Of a stretch of 64,000 nt of DNA, positions 39,504-51,100 are shown one piece after another. Every line of letters begins with the position of its first letter. Within the stretch, counting starts at the first letter, position 1. The notes beneath the pieces were generated by a model. The model ran no database searches, was not told the DNA's origin, and saw nothing but the letters and a program-made list of their open reading frames with translations. The translations under genes and the position numbers were made by a program. This stretch comes from Allodiplogaster sudhausi (taxonomy: Eukaryota > Nematoda > Chromadorea > Rhabditida > Diplogasteridae): assembly GCA_945643635.1 (NCBI GenBank), contig CALZFC010000005.1:2899001-2963000 (forward strand). The letters run 5' to 3'.

Positions 39504-40406
39504 GAGGGGAGAGAAGCCGAACCGCTAACAATAATATATAGATATGAGTGACATGAGCCACTCCTGCCTGCCTGTCCTGGCTTCCTCGACCCCCCCCCCC
39601 TTTTCATGGATATCCTTGATCCCCTTCAGCAATGCCCAATTTGTCGTCCTCTCTTCTTCTCTTCCGTTCCACTCTTCTGTTTATGGATAATTAGAGCATC
39701 CGCGTGTGTTCATTCATTTTCATTCTTCTTCTATTCAAAGTTGGTTCCGATCCGTTCTCTTGTTTGTCACCTCAAAACCTCAGTGAGGACTAAATGGAAA
39801 TTCAGCGAGAAAGAGACTTCTTGTGAGTGGGCGAAGAAAAGATTCAACGGAGAACGAAAAGAGAACATTAAACTGTCTCACCACATTAGCCGCGATTATT
39901 GCGAGCCCTTGCTGCTTAATCTTCGCTCTTCAAGCCTGAAGCGAGATCTTCTGTCGTGGAGAGATCCACTTTGTGTGTAAATTGAGAACGGAATTTTGCA
40001 CTTTGTGGAAATGTATTTTAAAGCGTTCACTCTAAAATACATCTGAAAATTATTCGGAAGACATTTTTGGGGAACTTTTCCGCGCATTGAATTGTAGGAA
40101 ACTGTGTTTCGAGAGGAAATTCACTCTTCCATTTAAACATGTGTGTATGTTGTGTTTCTGCCACTCCTTCTCCTTCTCTCTCCCTTACTCTCTCTCTCTC
40201 ACTCACTCTCTCTCTCTCTCGCTCTGTCTAACTTTCTCTCTGTCTCTCCGTCTCTCTCTGCCTCTCTGCCCCATAAGAGTAGCCACTCTTAGTCCACACG
40301 CAGTCCTTCTTCTCCGGAATGGTAGGCCGCCGAACGGGGGTATTCGAATCACTTGTTAGAGCATCTAGTATACTCACTCGTCCACAATGTGACCTCATGT
40401 GCTCCT

Positions 40407-40440
<34 letters not shown>

Positions 40441-43400
40441 TCTCTCTCTCTCTCATTCTCCATCCCTCCCACTCCCTCTCTGCCTCTCTTTCTCCCTCTC
40501 TCTGTCCTTCTCGTCATTCAGATGGTGCACATCATTCCTGCCACAGATTGATTGGTGGCTTGACTCCTTGACTGTTGTCATCACCACTTCACTCTCTTGT
40601 CGATACTCAGCCCTGAGGAGAAGAGAGCTTCAGAATCTATTTTTAAGCTTTTATCAAACAGGGATATACTTTTTGTAGTGAGTATGTTTCTTTGATTTTG
40701 TTGTCAATCACGACAGAAACTTTGCTTGCAACACGGAAGAGCATTTATCATTCATTTTCATCTACATTAATAAAAAAAACTACCAATATCATCTTACAGT
40801 TGGACCATCTTCTTTGTATGCTATCTTCCATTCTTTCTCTGCTAAATATGACGATCCGTTAGAGTGCTTGAAATGGCGTTCCATCCTTTCCCCCGATAAC
40901 CTTTTCAAAGTGAAGGAGAGAGAGAGAGGTAAGAGATAATTGTGGCTAGAAAGGAGGCACGGTGAGTTTACAAATGGCACTTTGCTGGATGGAAGGGGAT
41001 TAAGGGCGTAATAGACTAATTCGGGAGAGAGAGAGAGAGAGAGAGCGGGGGAGAGAGATAGTGGAAGAGAGAGAAAGGAGAGCGAAGGAAAGAGGGGAGC
41101 GAGAGAAAAAGATAAAAGTGGGGAGAGCACAACATGGAAGGTTAAAAAGAGAGAAAGGAAGGTTAAGCCTTAAAGTTGAAAGGTCGTCCACTCTTGCCAC
41201 GATCAGAACATGGAATACTGTTCCGGCTCATGTGTCTTTAACATTTTCATCATCCACTTGCAGCTTCTCCTCTCTATCTCTCGATCTCTCCCGGTCTCTG
41301 CCTTTCCATTCTCTCTCATCTATACTTCTTGCAACATCCTCCCACTAACTCCTTCGACTGGAGTGCAAGGGAATCTCTCCTGAATGAATTGAGCTCTTCA
41401 TTTCTTTGTCGAAACGGATGAATCAAAAAGCCTATATTAGATTTGCTTTCCAAAATGCTTAGCATTAGCATCGTTCCACGAGCAACGAAGCAACTGTAAA
41501 CGGTTTCTCCTCGTCACTTCTCGTCCATCTTCTTCATTCCGCTGACTTGTCTAACCGGAAAAGGTCTTTGCTTAATCTCTTAAGAAGAAAGAACAAAATG
41601 CGCTCCCACACCCTTGGCGAATCTTCTTTTCTACAACCATTCTTCGTATTATCTTCATCCACTTCTTCCAAATTCTTCTCATTCTTCTTTGCCTTACAAG
41701 TTGTTAATCGGAAATTGTAATGATAGCTCTAAAAGTGCCATTTATCCGAAGAATAAGTAAAGTCCATAAAGACCGAAAAGCCGCTTCATTGTTTCCTTTC
41801 CAGTTGTGCACGTCAGAGTCATTCTTATGTGACTTTTGATCATCAAATGCATTGTAAAATAGTTGATTTAACTTCTGTTGCTAAAGCGAAGTGCGCAGAT
41901 GTTCGGTAATTAAAGATACCCGTTCTTTCCCCTATCAAATAATGAATTACACTGGTCATGACGAACTTGTAATCTTCGCTTGCTTTTGCTCTTCCTTTGT
42001 GGCCGGCTGGCGAGGCTAGCCTTTGGCTGCTAATTTCCGCCTCTCATTCGACAATCCGGAAAGAGTTGAAAGAGATAGAAAAAGGAGAAGTAACAAGCTG
42101 TAGCCTATTCCAGGCCAGGATAGCATTTCATTCTTCGCGCACTCTCTGCGTCAAATCCCCGGCAATAAAACTGAACGTGAAAGAGCGAAAAAAAAGGGGG
42201 GGCTATCACACTAGACGCCATAGACAAGTTGGGAATTGAATTCACATTCTTTTTCACTCATTTTCTATAACATTAGTGAACAGTAGAAAATGCCAGATGA
42301 AAATAAAGTTGTTTTCTTTTACTTTGTCCCGAATCGTTGTGTTACTGTTCCAATGTGAACGAACGTCAGTTCGTGTTTTCGTGTCCAGTGATTCGTTACT
42401 TTTGCATAATTCGATTATGTTGTCAAATGACGTATCTTTACATTGCAAAACTGAGCTCATGATATGAATTGTAAACGCTGTCAAATATGCCGCAGATTGC
42501 GGTATAAATGCTTATCGTTAAAATGAATAAGTTGTCAGTGGGAGCACTCATGATTGGTTGCTGAACGATGTACTTGTTTGTCATATCGAGAACCCGATCG
42601 CGCTATGCTTTGCTCATTTGTCCAGCTTGAATAGTTGACGGGTTCTTCACTTCTTGGCCACACATTTGATTGTTATCTTAGAGCGTAGTATAAAAAGAGA
42701 GAGAAAGAGACGTTTTGCATGTTGCGCGAGCCCGCTTACAAGTAAGGATTACGCCCCTCTTAGTGTGGCAAAGTGGCAAGAAGTTGAGAGGGAAAGGAGG
42801 CCGGATATGCTACTGGTTTCTCTTCTTCTTTGTTATGCCCTTCGACTTCTTCTCTTCCCCTTCTTCTTTCCATTTGAATATATTAAACGCTCCACTCACC
42901 CACTGTTTGCGCAATTTATCAATGTCCTTCTTTTCTCACTCTGCTAAAACAATCTGTTCAAGTTGCTTTTTTTCTCAAGTCTTCAAAACAAGTGCGTATC
43001 TGCCTGTCGGAAAAGGACTTGTTGACGTATTTAAAGTGTGTTTTTATTACTTTATTGTGTCCACCTTCTTCATATTAGACTCGGCAAGTTGTCCCCTTCG
43101 TGTTGACAATTTTTCTCTTCTGTTCCAACTTGAAGTGATGGGAGTGGCTGGCTCGCCTCGGCCACTGTGCAGTCTTCGCTCTCCAGCAGAACCGTACTAC
43201 TCCGAGCTACTTCCTCCTTCTCCTTTCTTACACTTTTCCTTCTTCTCTCCCTGGTCACTCGCTCATTGTCATTTCTACACGCCAACATGAGTTGGATCAG
43301 TTTCTCTTTCATCCACTGCTTTTCTCTCTTTCTCTGCCTATCGTTTCCCTTCTCTTCTCTCTCACCTTCTCTTACTCCTACCCTTTTTATGCTTTACCTG

Positions 43401-44402
43401 ATTTTCCTTCTTCTCTGTGCCTTTTCATCTCCGCCAAGACCTCTCTGTAGTTACGTTTTTGCTGCCTTTCCTTCTGGACATCGTCTTTTTTGAGATCTCC
43501 TGCATTGCTCTTCTCGTTTCCTCTCTCTCCCTCTTTCTCTCCCTCCTCTTCTCTTTCTATCTTTCTTCCTGTGTCTCGCTCTCTCCCTCTCTCTCCCTTA
43601 TTTCTGTGTCTCTCCCTCATTCCCTCCTCCTCTCTTGTCTCTCTGGCCTGATCAAACTTCTTCCGTTCCATCTCTCTCCTTTCACTGCCGCTAGCCTTCA
43701 CATCCGGTGGCTAAGGAATGAATAGGCGGTCTCATAGCTGCTCGATCCAACTCTGCAGTACTCCTTTTATGAACTACATCTTTCTGTCTCTCCTCACCTG
43801 TCACTAATCAAAAATTGGTTTCCAAATATTCGCAGCGAATCTCGCAATTTGCGCTATTCTCCAAACGCCCTGCAGAAAGATAAAAGAAAGTGAGAGATGA
43901 AGAAGATGAGAGAGAGAGAGTGAATGATTGGAGAGAGAGAATTAATAGAAGGAGAGTACGTCATCTCCTTTACTCTTCATTCCCTTCTCCATTTTGGGTC
44001 TTTTGCCCTCTTCCTTGCAAACTCCGATTCTCTCCTCATTTACTTTTATCTCTTTATCTCTGACTCTTTCATCCCTTCTCTTTCTGATATTCTTTTCATC
44101 TCAGTGATCCATCCGTGACGGATCGGCTTAGACTTTAACTCATAGCCAAAGAGAGAAGCAGAGTTGGGAGAATCAGAGAGTGGAGAGAATTAGCATGTAA
44201 CTTCTGGAGAGAGCAGAGAGACACAGAAAGTTGCACAGAAGATGGCCAAGGGCAACTTTAACAATATGAATCGGAAGGGAATGGCGAGCATAGTGATATC
44301 TTCCTATCGGCTATAGGTTTCAAATGGAATACACATAGAGTTGACCTAGAAATGGTCTGCCGTCCCTCTTCCCGTCTTTCTCTGCCCCCCCCCCCTTCTC
44401 AG
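38791..44402. other. Repeat-rich intergenic DNA, no supported gene
   Basis: GA tracts at 38820-38890, 39455-39498 and 41020-41110; CT tracts at 40185-40275 and 40405-40510; C-runs at about 39590 and 44387. AT-richer unique DNA at 41350-42700 shows nothing recognisable. A proline-rich frame near 43138 (MGVAGSPRPLCSLRSPAEPY) is open but unsupported. Confidence 0.5.
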
Positions 44403-44625
44403 GGGCTTTTCACAACTTGTCGCTGACCCTTGAGAAGAGGAAACATCTTGGCGAAGATGAAACAAGAAATGAAGAGAAACCAACTCCTGTTTACCTCCTC
44501 TCGCAATCGGACAAGAACCGCATTGATTCTATTGAGAATCATGATATGTCGTCATTCATTCTGTCACCTTCTCCTCCTAATTCCTTTTCATTCCCATGCA
44601 CTCCTTATCTCATCTTTTCTTCTTG
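44403..44625 (+). CDS. Candidate exon, unknown
   Basis: A C-run plus TTCTCAG acceptor ends at 44402. The following frame reads AFHNLSLTLEKRKHLGEDET and continues through a charged, non-repetitive segment (KNRIDSIENHDMSS) to a stop at 44626. An internal donor is likely but could not be fixed. It may belong with the candidate exons at 45.5-45.8 kb. Confidence 0.25.
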
Positions 44626-45488
44626 AACATTTATCAAATGTCGATGGATTCACTTTTCTTTTAGTCGATGCTTCTAATGCCATTTGTGGTCTTTCAATGG
44701 CTTTTGACCCGAATTCCGTTTTCTCATGTCATATGCTCCATTTGAATGCCAAAATAGACATAATAGTAAAGACTATTTCTCGCCCACTTGGAGAAAGATG
44801 AAGTGGGGGCGGGATCGCGACTGAAACGTGTTCTGCCCGTCTGCATTCTCTTCTTCTCTGACCCATGAAATTCCTCTGTGAACTCGTGCCGTTTCAGTGT
44901 TTTCATGTCACTTTCCTGTGCATGATTACTGATGTTCTGGCTATGATAAGATGCTGACGAGTCTGCGCGTGTTTACGAAGGAATCTTCAAGGCGGCTCGG
45001 CCATTCGGGGAACGCTTCCCTCTCTTCCTTCTCTCAGCATCTTTATTCTTTGCCCTCCACCAACCGATTTCGTACGGTTTTGTACGGTTACGATGTTCTT
45101 CCCTTTCCCTTGTCTGATTCACAATGACTGCACCAGGAAGTTGAAAACCCTTCCAAGTGTTCGCGGAGTGTGCGACAGTCGCATCCATCCCGTTTCTCTG
45201 GCTTGTATGAAATTCCTAGAATAATATACCAACTCTGCCGATTCCGCCTTCGTTATGAAGATGTGCACTTTGCTTATTCGCAGGGAATTTCAGGAGAGTC
45301 CTCTCAGCACCGTTGGATCTCATCAAAGATCTGCAACTGGATTTGAGGCCGGACAGGAAACATTTGATTCCGATTGAAATTTGAAAAGAGAGAGAGAAAG
45401 AGAACAAAACTACTTTTTGTTTTTCTTTGTCCCTTTATTGCCTCCATTTTTCTCTGATTTGCTTCTTCGCTCTAATTCCTGAAGTTTG

Positions 45489-45626
45489 TAGAAGTTCGCT
45501 GAATACTTCTCCCCTTCTTTTTCATCACCGCGAACGGTTGCGAACCGGTAATTTTCGGATTTACTTTCTCTCTTGTTCCCCTTTCGCACACTTTCTCTCT
45601 CCGTCTCTCTCTACTTCCCCGCCCTC

Positions 45627-45675
<49 letters not shown>

Positions 45676-45812
45676 ACAGCTACTCCCGCGAACATGACTC
45701 ACTCATCCCCTCACCCCCTGAGAAACACTCAGTGGTCCACCTCATGAGCATCAACTTGTTTGGCGTGAAATCTCCTTCGAAGTCGCCTCGCCATTCTTGC
45801 CTCGGGCGTTAA
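45489..45812 (+). CDS. Candidate two terminal exons, Ser/Pro-rich, unknown
   Basis: Exon A (about 45491-45547) follows TTTGTAG and reads KFAEYFSPSFSSPRTVANR to a GTAATT donor in phase 2. The intron carries a long CT microsatellite and ends CTACAG near 45679. Exon B continues in phase as YSREHDSLIPSPPEKHSVVH and onward to KSPRHSCLGR and TAA at 45812. Junction phases agree. The composition is partly what CT-rich DNA would give by chance, so confidence is low. Confidence 0.28.
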
Positions 45813-46943
45813 ACTCACGTGAGATTCCCCCTGAAATCCTCTGAATGGCCTGGCTTAGTCTGATCCGTCGTATTGGCTGAGCCCGTTTCTCTCTTTGTCA
45901 CTCGTCACTTTTCATAAAGCCATTCATTACCAGACTCGCATCTATCAAGCAGCAGAGGTGGCCGAGACAAAAGACTGCCAATGGCACGCATTTCCAATTG
46001 CAATGCAATTTCTCTCTTTATCTTTCATACTTTCTCTCCCTGCGCATCACTCTCTTTCTCTTTCTCTCTCACTCTCTCTCTCTCGTTCTGTCTCACTCCA
46101 TCCTTCTTTAGTATTTCTGCCTCTGCGCACATTTCACGTGGTTGTAATAGAGAAGCTCCTTCTTGCGAGGTTGCAATTGTCTCTCTCATGCTCTTGTTCT
46201 CTTTCTTGTTCCGCGTCTTCTTGTCGTGCCATGAGTTGGCCATGTCCCCTGCGCTCTCCACCCCTGGTCCCTCTTCCCTTCCACCTCTCGATGGCCCTCT
46301 TCCCTCTCCCTCCACTCCCGAGACCATGCCATTTACCCCTTCGTCATCAATGTTTCCCTGGTATGCCTTAACACTGAGCGTCCGCTTGGCAATGCCATCG
46401 GTTGACCTCGATTTGGCGGAGGACATCGGTACCCGCGTTCTGTATCACTCTCTTTCTCTTCTTCTCTCCTTCTCTCCTTCTCTCTTTCTCTCTTTCTCTA
46501 ATTCTCTCTTTCTCTTTCTCTCTCTTTGACTCTATTGCCACCCGTCTATGTAATAAGGAGGCAACCGTAACAACCCCTCTCCTTTACTCTTTTATTCTGT
46601 AACAATGTTTTGCGAGTAAAATGTTCACTTATTATGTACATATATATTGTGAACGGTCATTACCTGACAGATGATGTGAATTTATTTTCTGAGGGACGTA
46701 TTCAATTGAGCCTATATCAGACCAATTCTTGTCTTTTCCAAACATGTATCGCTTGATTCCAATTTATTTCCAAAATCATTTTGTAATGCAAATCTGTCTG
46801 ACGATGATAGGGAAGGAGAGGCTGAGACGTAATTAGAGAGAAAGATATAGAAGAGAGAAAGAGATCGAAGAGAGAAAGAGATAGAAGAGAGAAAGAGAGA
46901 GAAGAGAGAAAGAAAGAGAAGAGAGAAAGAGAGAGAGAGAACG

Positions 46944-46980
<37 letters not shown>

Positions 46981-47264
46981 GGAGAGAAAGAGAGAAAGAT
47001 GAACACCTCCGAAATCAGCCGAGTCTCACTTGTCCAACAATTTTGGCGCATTCCGTTCGTGCTAAAACAGTTCTGTTTTCTGCTCTCTGGCTGCTTCTGT
47101 TGCTTGCTGACTGTGCCAGCCTATACAGCTTTTATCTTGCGCGCTCTCCTCCCTCACACTTTCTCATTGCACTATCTCTCTGTCCCTCGCTTATCACAGA
47201 TTTCTCTCACGGTCTTTCTTTCTCTCTTCTTCTTCTTCTTCCCGCTTTCTCTCACCTCTCCCTC

Positions 47265-47301
<37 letters not shown>

Positions 47302-48151
47302 ACTGAGTTATGCCGCCCATCGCATCATCTATCACTGCAATTGCGACTTTGGAGATGTTCAAGATCACGAAATTTGTCATGAGCCTGCGCCGGAATGTCA
47401 TAGGAAGTTGGAGTAAAAAAACTTATTCGAATGTGGGCGAGGAGAAGCTGAAGATCTCTTCTGATTGTGAGTAAGAAGACATTTAGCCTTTTGACCAAAG
47501 CAAGAGGTGGCACCTCTAGAGAGTATCATGAATCCCTTGGTTCTTTCTGATTGCCAAGCGGTTTGTCCCCTCCTCTTCCTCTATTCGTCCACTTCTTCTC
47601 TGCTCTCGTCCCATCTAGTATCTTCATCGCAACTCTTTGTACTTTCCACTCCCAGTTCATTCCCAGTATCACTTGTCCTTTTGCTGAAGTTGCGCTAGAT
47701 TTCATGAGATGTACAAGACTAAGCTAGCTGGAGTCTTCATGTTAATTGTAACTGGGTGACAAACCACTCGAGAACTAATTCTTCGCGCTCTCTCTTTCAA
47801 GAACTTGTCCTTATTAGATATCGCAGTGTCGGGTGCATCCTTGATAGACTTTGCCTTCTCAACGCGTTCGAAATCATTTATTTGTTCTATATTCCAATTC
47901 CGGCTCCAAGTATGTATCTGCATATTTGATCGTAGTGATATAACTAATAATTAGACACATCAGAGATACTGCATGATTTTATTTGTTCAGTCAGAAGAGA
48001 GAAGCCGGTGGACCTCATAACTACCTGAACCCCGCCGGTGTCGTGTGGAACTCTCTCTTCTCCCTCTCTTCTCTGATCTTTGAAGTGGACCGATTCGGCG
48101 GGCCGTCTTTTATTCCACGGCCGCGAGCTCCTCTGGACAGCGGCCGCAGCC
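45813..48151. other. Intergenic region upstream of the PTR gene
   Basis: Holds CT (46060-46090, 46440-46530, 47260-47300) and GA (46829-46996) tracts. 46230-46430 is GC-rich and open on both strands (plus: Pro/Ser-rich with a GTACCC donor; minus: 134 codons), and the strand cannot be decided. A TTTGTTCAG acceptor ends at 47990, 162 bases before the PTR ATG, and may mark the mature 5' end. Confidence 0.45.
46829..46996. repeat. (GA)n/GAAAGAGA tract
   Basis: About 165 bases of purine repeats on the plus strand with a recurring AGAGAAAGAGATAGAAG unit. Confidence 0.95.
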
Positions 48152-51100
48152 ATGGCCCTCAAGGATCTCGTCGACCGTTTCATGGCCAGCGCCTTCAGGG
48201 GCACCGGGCATTTCATTGGTATTGAGCTTTTCATTTTTGCTTTGTATTGCAAGAAACTAGTGTGTATTGAAATAAAATTAATACATATTTGAAAAAAAAA
48301 TTAATGATTTCAGGAACGTACCCGTACTTCACGATAATCGCCATGCTCACCCTCACGGCAATCCTCTCAAGTGGCCTAATCTTTCTGGAAGAGTCAGTGA
48401 TAGCATTAGTGACTGAGAAAACTGATTTGTACTTGATAAGGCGAGGTCAGTTGACAATCTCTCTTTCCTTTTTTTTCAGAGTAAACAACGTTCGCACTGA
48501 GTACTCTCCGCTGAATTCTCCTTCTAGAAGAGAGTACGAAGTGGCCAAGGCATTTCTCAATCAGGTTTCACTTTACTCGGCGCTCTTTTTTATTGAACTT
48601 CTTTGGCCCTCTCATTGGCCTGAAAGGGTCCGGCCAAGTATAGCAACTTCTAAAAGGGGCACGTGATCGAAGCGATAGCTAGTCTCCTGTGTATCTGTCA
48701 TCATACAAAGCGTTTTGAAGAAAAAAAAACAAAGGAGCGAAATAAAGATATGAAAGGGGGCTATTTGTAGAACGGCACCCTCGATCCCTCGTACATGATG
48801 GTGGAAGCGAGGGACGGCGGCAACCTACTCAGGGATGACTATAGAGATCTGCTCATCGAATTCGTCAAGAGCATCTACAACAACGTCTCCGTCGAGTACC
48901 AAGTATGTTCTCTCATCCAAATTTATCTAATCGTAGGCATATCCATTTCATGATCTCTTTAAAATATTGCATTCTTGTGCTAACGCGGCAAAATTTGTTA
49001 CGCAGCCGCCATAGCTCAGTCGGTTAGAGCGTGGGTCTAATAAGCCCAAGGTCGCAGGTTCGACCCCTGCTGGCGGCAAAATATTTTATTTATTTTTTTC
49101 AGGATGAAGAATGGGATTTTCGGCGAATGTGTGAGCCGTACTGTGAGCTGAACACTGCGTTCCTGGCCTTCTTGAAACTGTACGACCGGACGAAGGAGAT
49201 CACCACGACGTATCCTGCAATTGAAATATTCGGCACCAAGGCATTCATTGGTCAGATTTTGCGAGAATTTTATTTATTTTTATTGTTTGTTCGATTTTTG
49301 AAACAGTCTCTGAATTAGTTATATAGTAAAAAATCAAATCGAAATATTTTGAAATTTTTAGGAAACAATGTTTACGGCGTCACACTGAATGGAACCAACG
49401 TCGAGGCATTCACAACGGCTATTCTGCCTCTTTATTTGGTTAGAACAATCATCATTCTGCGTAATAAAAGAAATTATCCTTGCTGTTTCTAAAAAAAATT
49501 CATTTTATTAAAGTAACTTTCCAGGTGGCGCCCTACGGGAAGAGGGACGTTATTCTGGCTTGGCAAAATGCTGCAAAGGAAATCCTCTTCAATGATCCGC
49601 GGTTTGAGCGATTCAAGGTCATTTCATTATCTACCACTTCTCCTTCGTGATGATCCGTATCAATTTATCCGAAACTATATGTACAACTGAAATGTTCAGT
49701 GTGGCCTGACAAGCGATTCGCTGGTGTCTTTCGAAGTGCGAAGGATGGGAATGGAGACGGCTCCTCTCATGGCCGGCTCCGTCACTGCCATGATCATCTT
49801 TGTCATCTTCTCTTCCTTTCGGTCGGCATTCGTCTTTCACTTTTCATGTTTTCATTTCATCTAAATTTTGATAATATAGCCGCGAATTCATTTTTTGCCT
49901 ATTTTCTAGACAAGACCCGTCGCGCGCGAAGACACTCGAGTCATCCATCGGCTGTCTCATTCCTCTTCTTGCAATGCTCGCCTCGCTTGGTATCACAGTT
50001 TTTCCAACAGCAAATAACTACTCGAGCTTGGAAACGAAAAAAAGAAATAGCAGGAGTTGTTATCCTCATGCAGGTCTTCTGTGCTTCTGTGGCATGAAGT
50101 TCCAGTCGATAATCGTGGCGTCTCTCTTCCTCGTGCTGTCGGTCGGAGTTGATGACATCTTCATCATCATCAGGGCATGGGATCGATCGCAAGGCAGCGT
50201 TCCGGAGAGAATGGCATTCACTCTGGAAGAGGCTGGGCCGAGCATCACCATCAGGTTCATTTTGAATATCTCCTGTCAACTTTACCACATCTTTGAAATC
50301 TAATGCGAGTCGCTTTTCGATGTTCCTCTAAATGTGTCAAACGGTTCAGTTCGATCACGAACGCGGCAGCCTTCCTGATCGGGATGACGTCGGCCACCCC
50401 CGCCGTGCGCACCTTCTCGCTGTTCTCGTCGGTCTCCGTGATGGTGTGCTTCTTCTACATCCTCACCATCTTCTCCGCCCTGATCGCCTTGTCCGGTCGA
50501 CGGGAACGAGCTGGTCGGCAGGCCATTCTCTGCTGTCTCCAGGCTGATCCCAGGGTATGCACTCCTTTCAATCACTATTACATCTCATTATAATATTTAT
50601 AATTTAAAATATACCAATATTCTTGTTATTATTGTTATAAATATAAAGTGATTAAGGCGCGCTGCAGAGTGGCCGAATATGCCGGAAGGGTGCAGACTGT
50701 CATTATTACTTTCTGGAGTCGGGCAGCAACCTGGTGGAGCACGAGGTTTTTTGTGCTATTGCCAGTCTTTCTTTTCTACTTTATTTTTCTGTCATAAAGT
50801 TTAATTTCGGTAACGTTTTTCAGCGATCTAAGAGAAAGTTAAAATATCCCCAATTCCAGACTGATCCTTGTCTTTGTTCTCGCTGTCTATTATTACATCT
50901 CCGTGCTGGGAATAATCCAGCTGCATTCCTTCATCTCAGTCGAGAAGATGGCTCTGCCGGACTCGTATCTCCAGAACTTCCAGGTTCTTTCTTTCCTACT
51001 GTTATATGTCTAAGTCTCTCCAATTCACTCTCTTTTCTCGCTCCCTCTCCCTCTTCCCCGCATTCTATTTCTTTTCATATATGTTCTGCCTTGCTTGCAC

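Noticed and set aside
46025..46529. Overlapping long frames on both strands
   Set aside because: Composition is plausible on either strand and no splice chain could decide it, so no gene is called.
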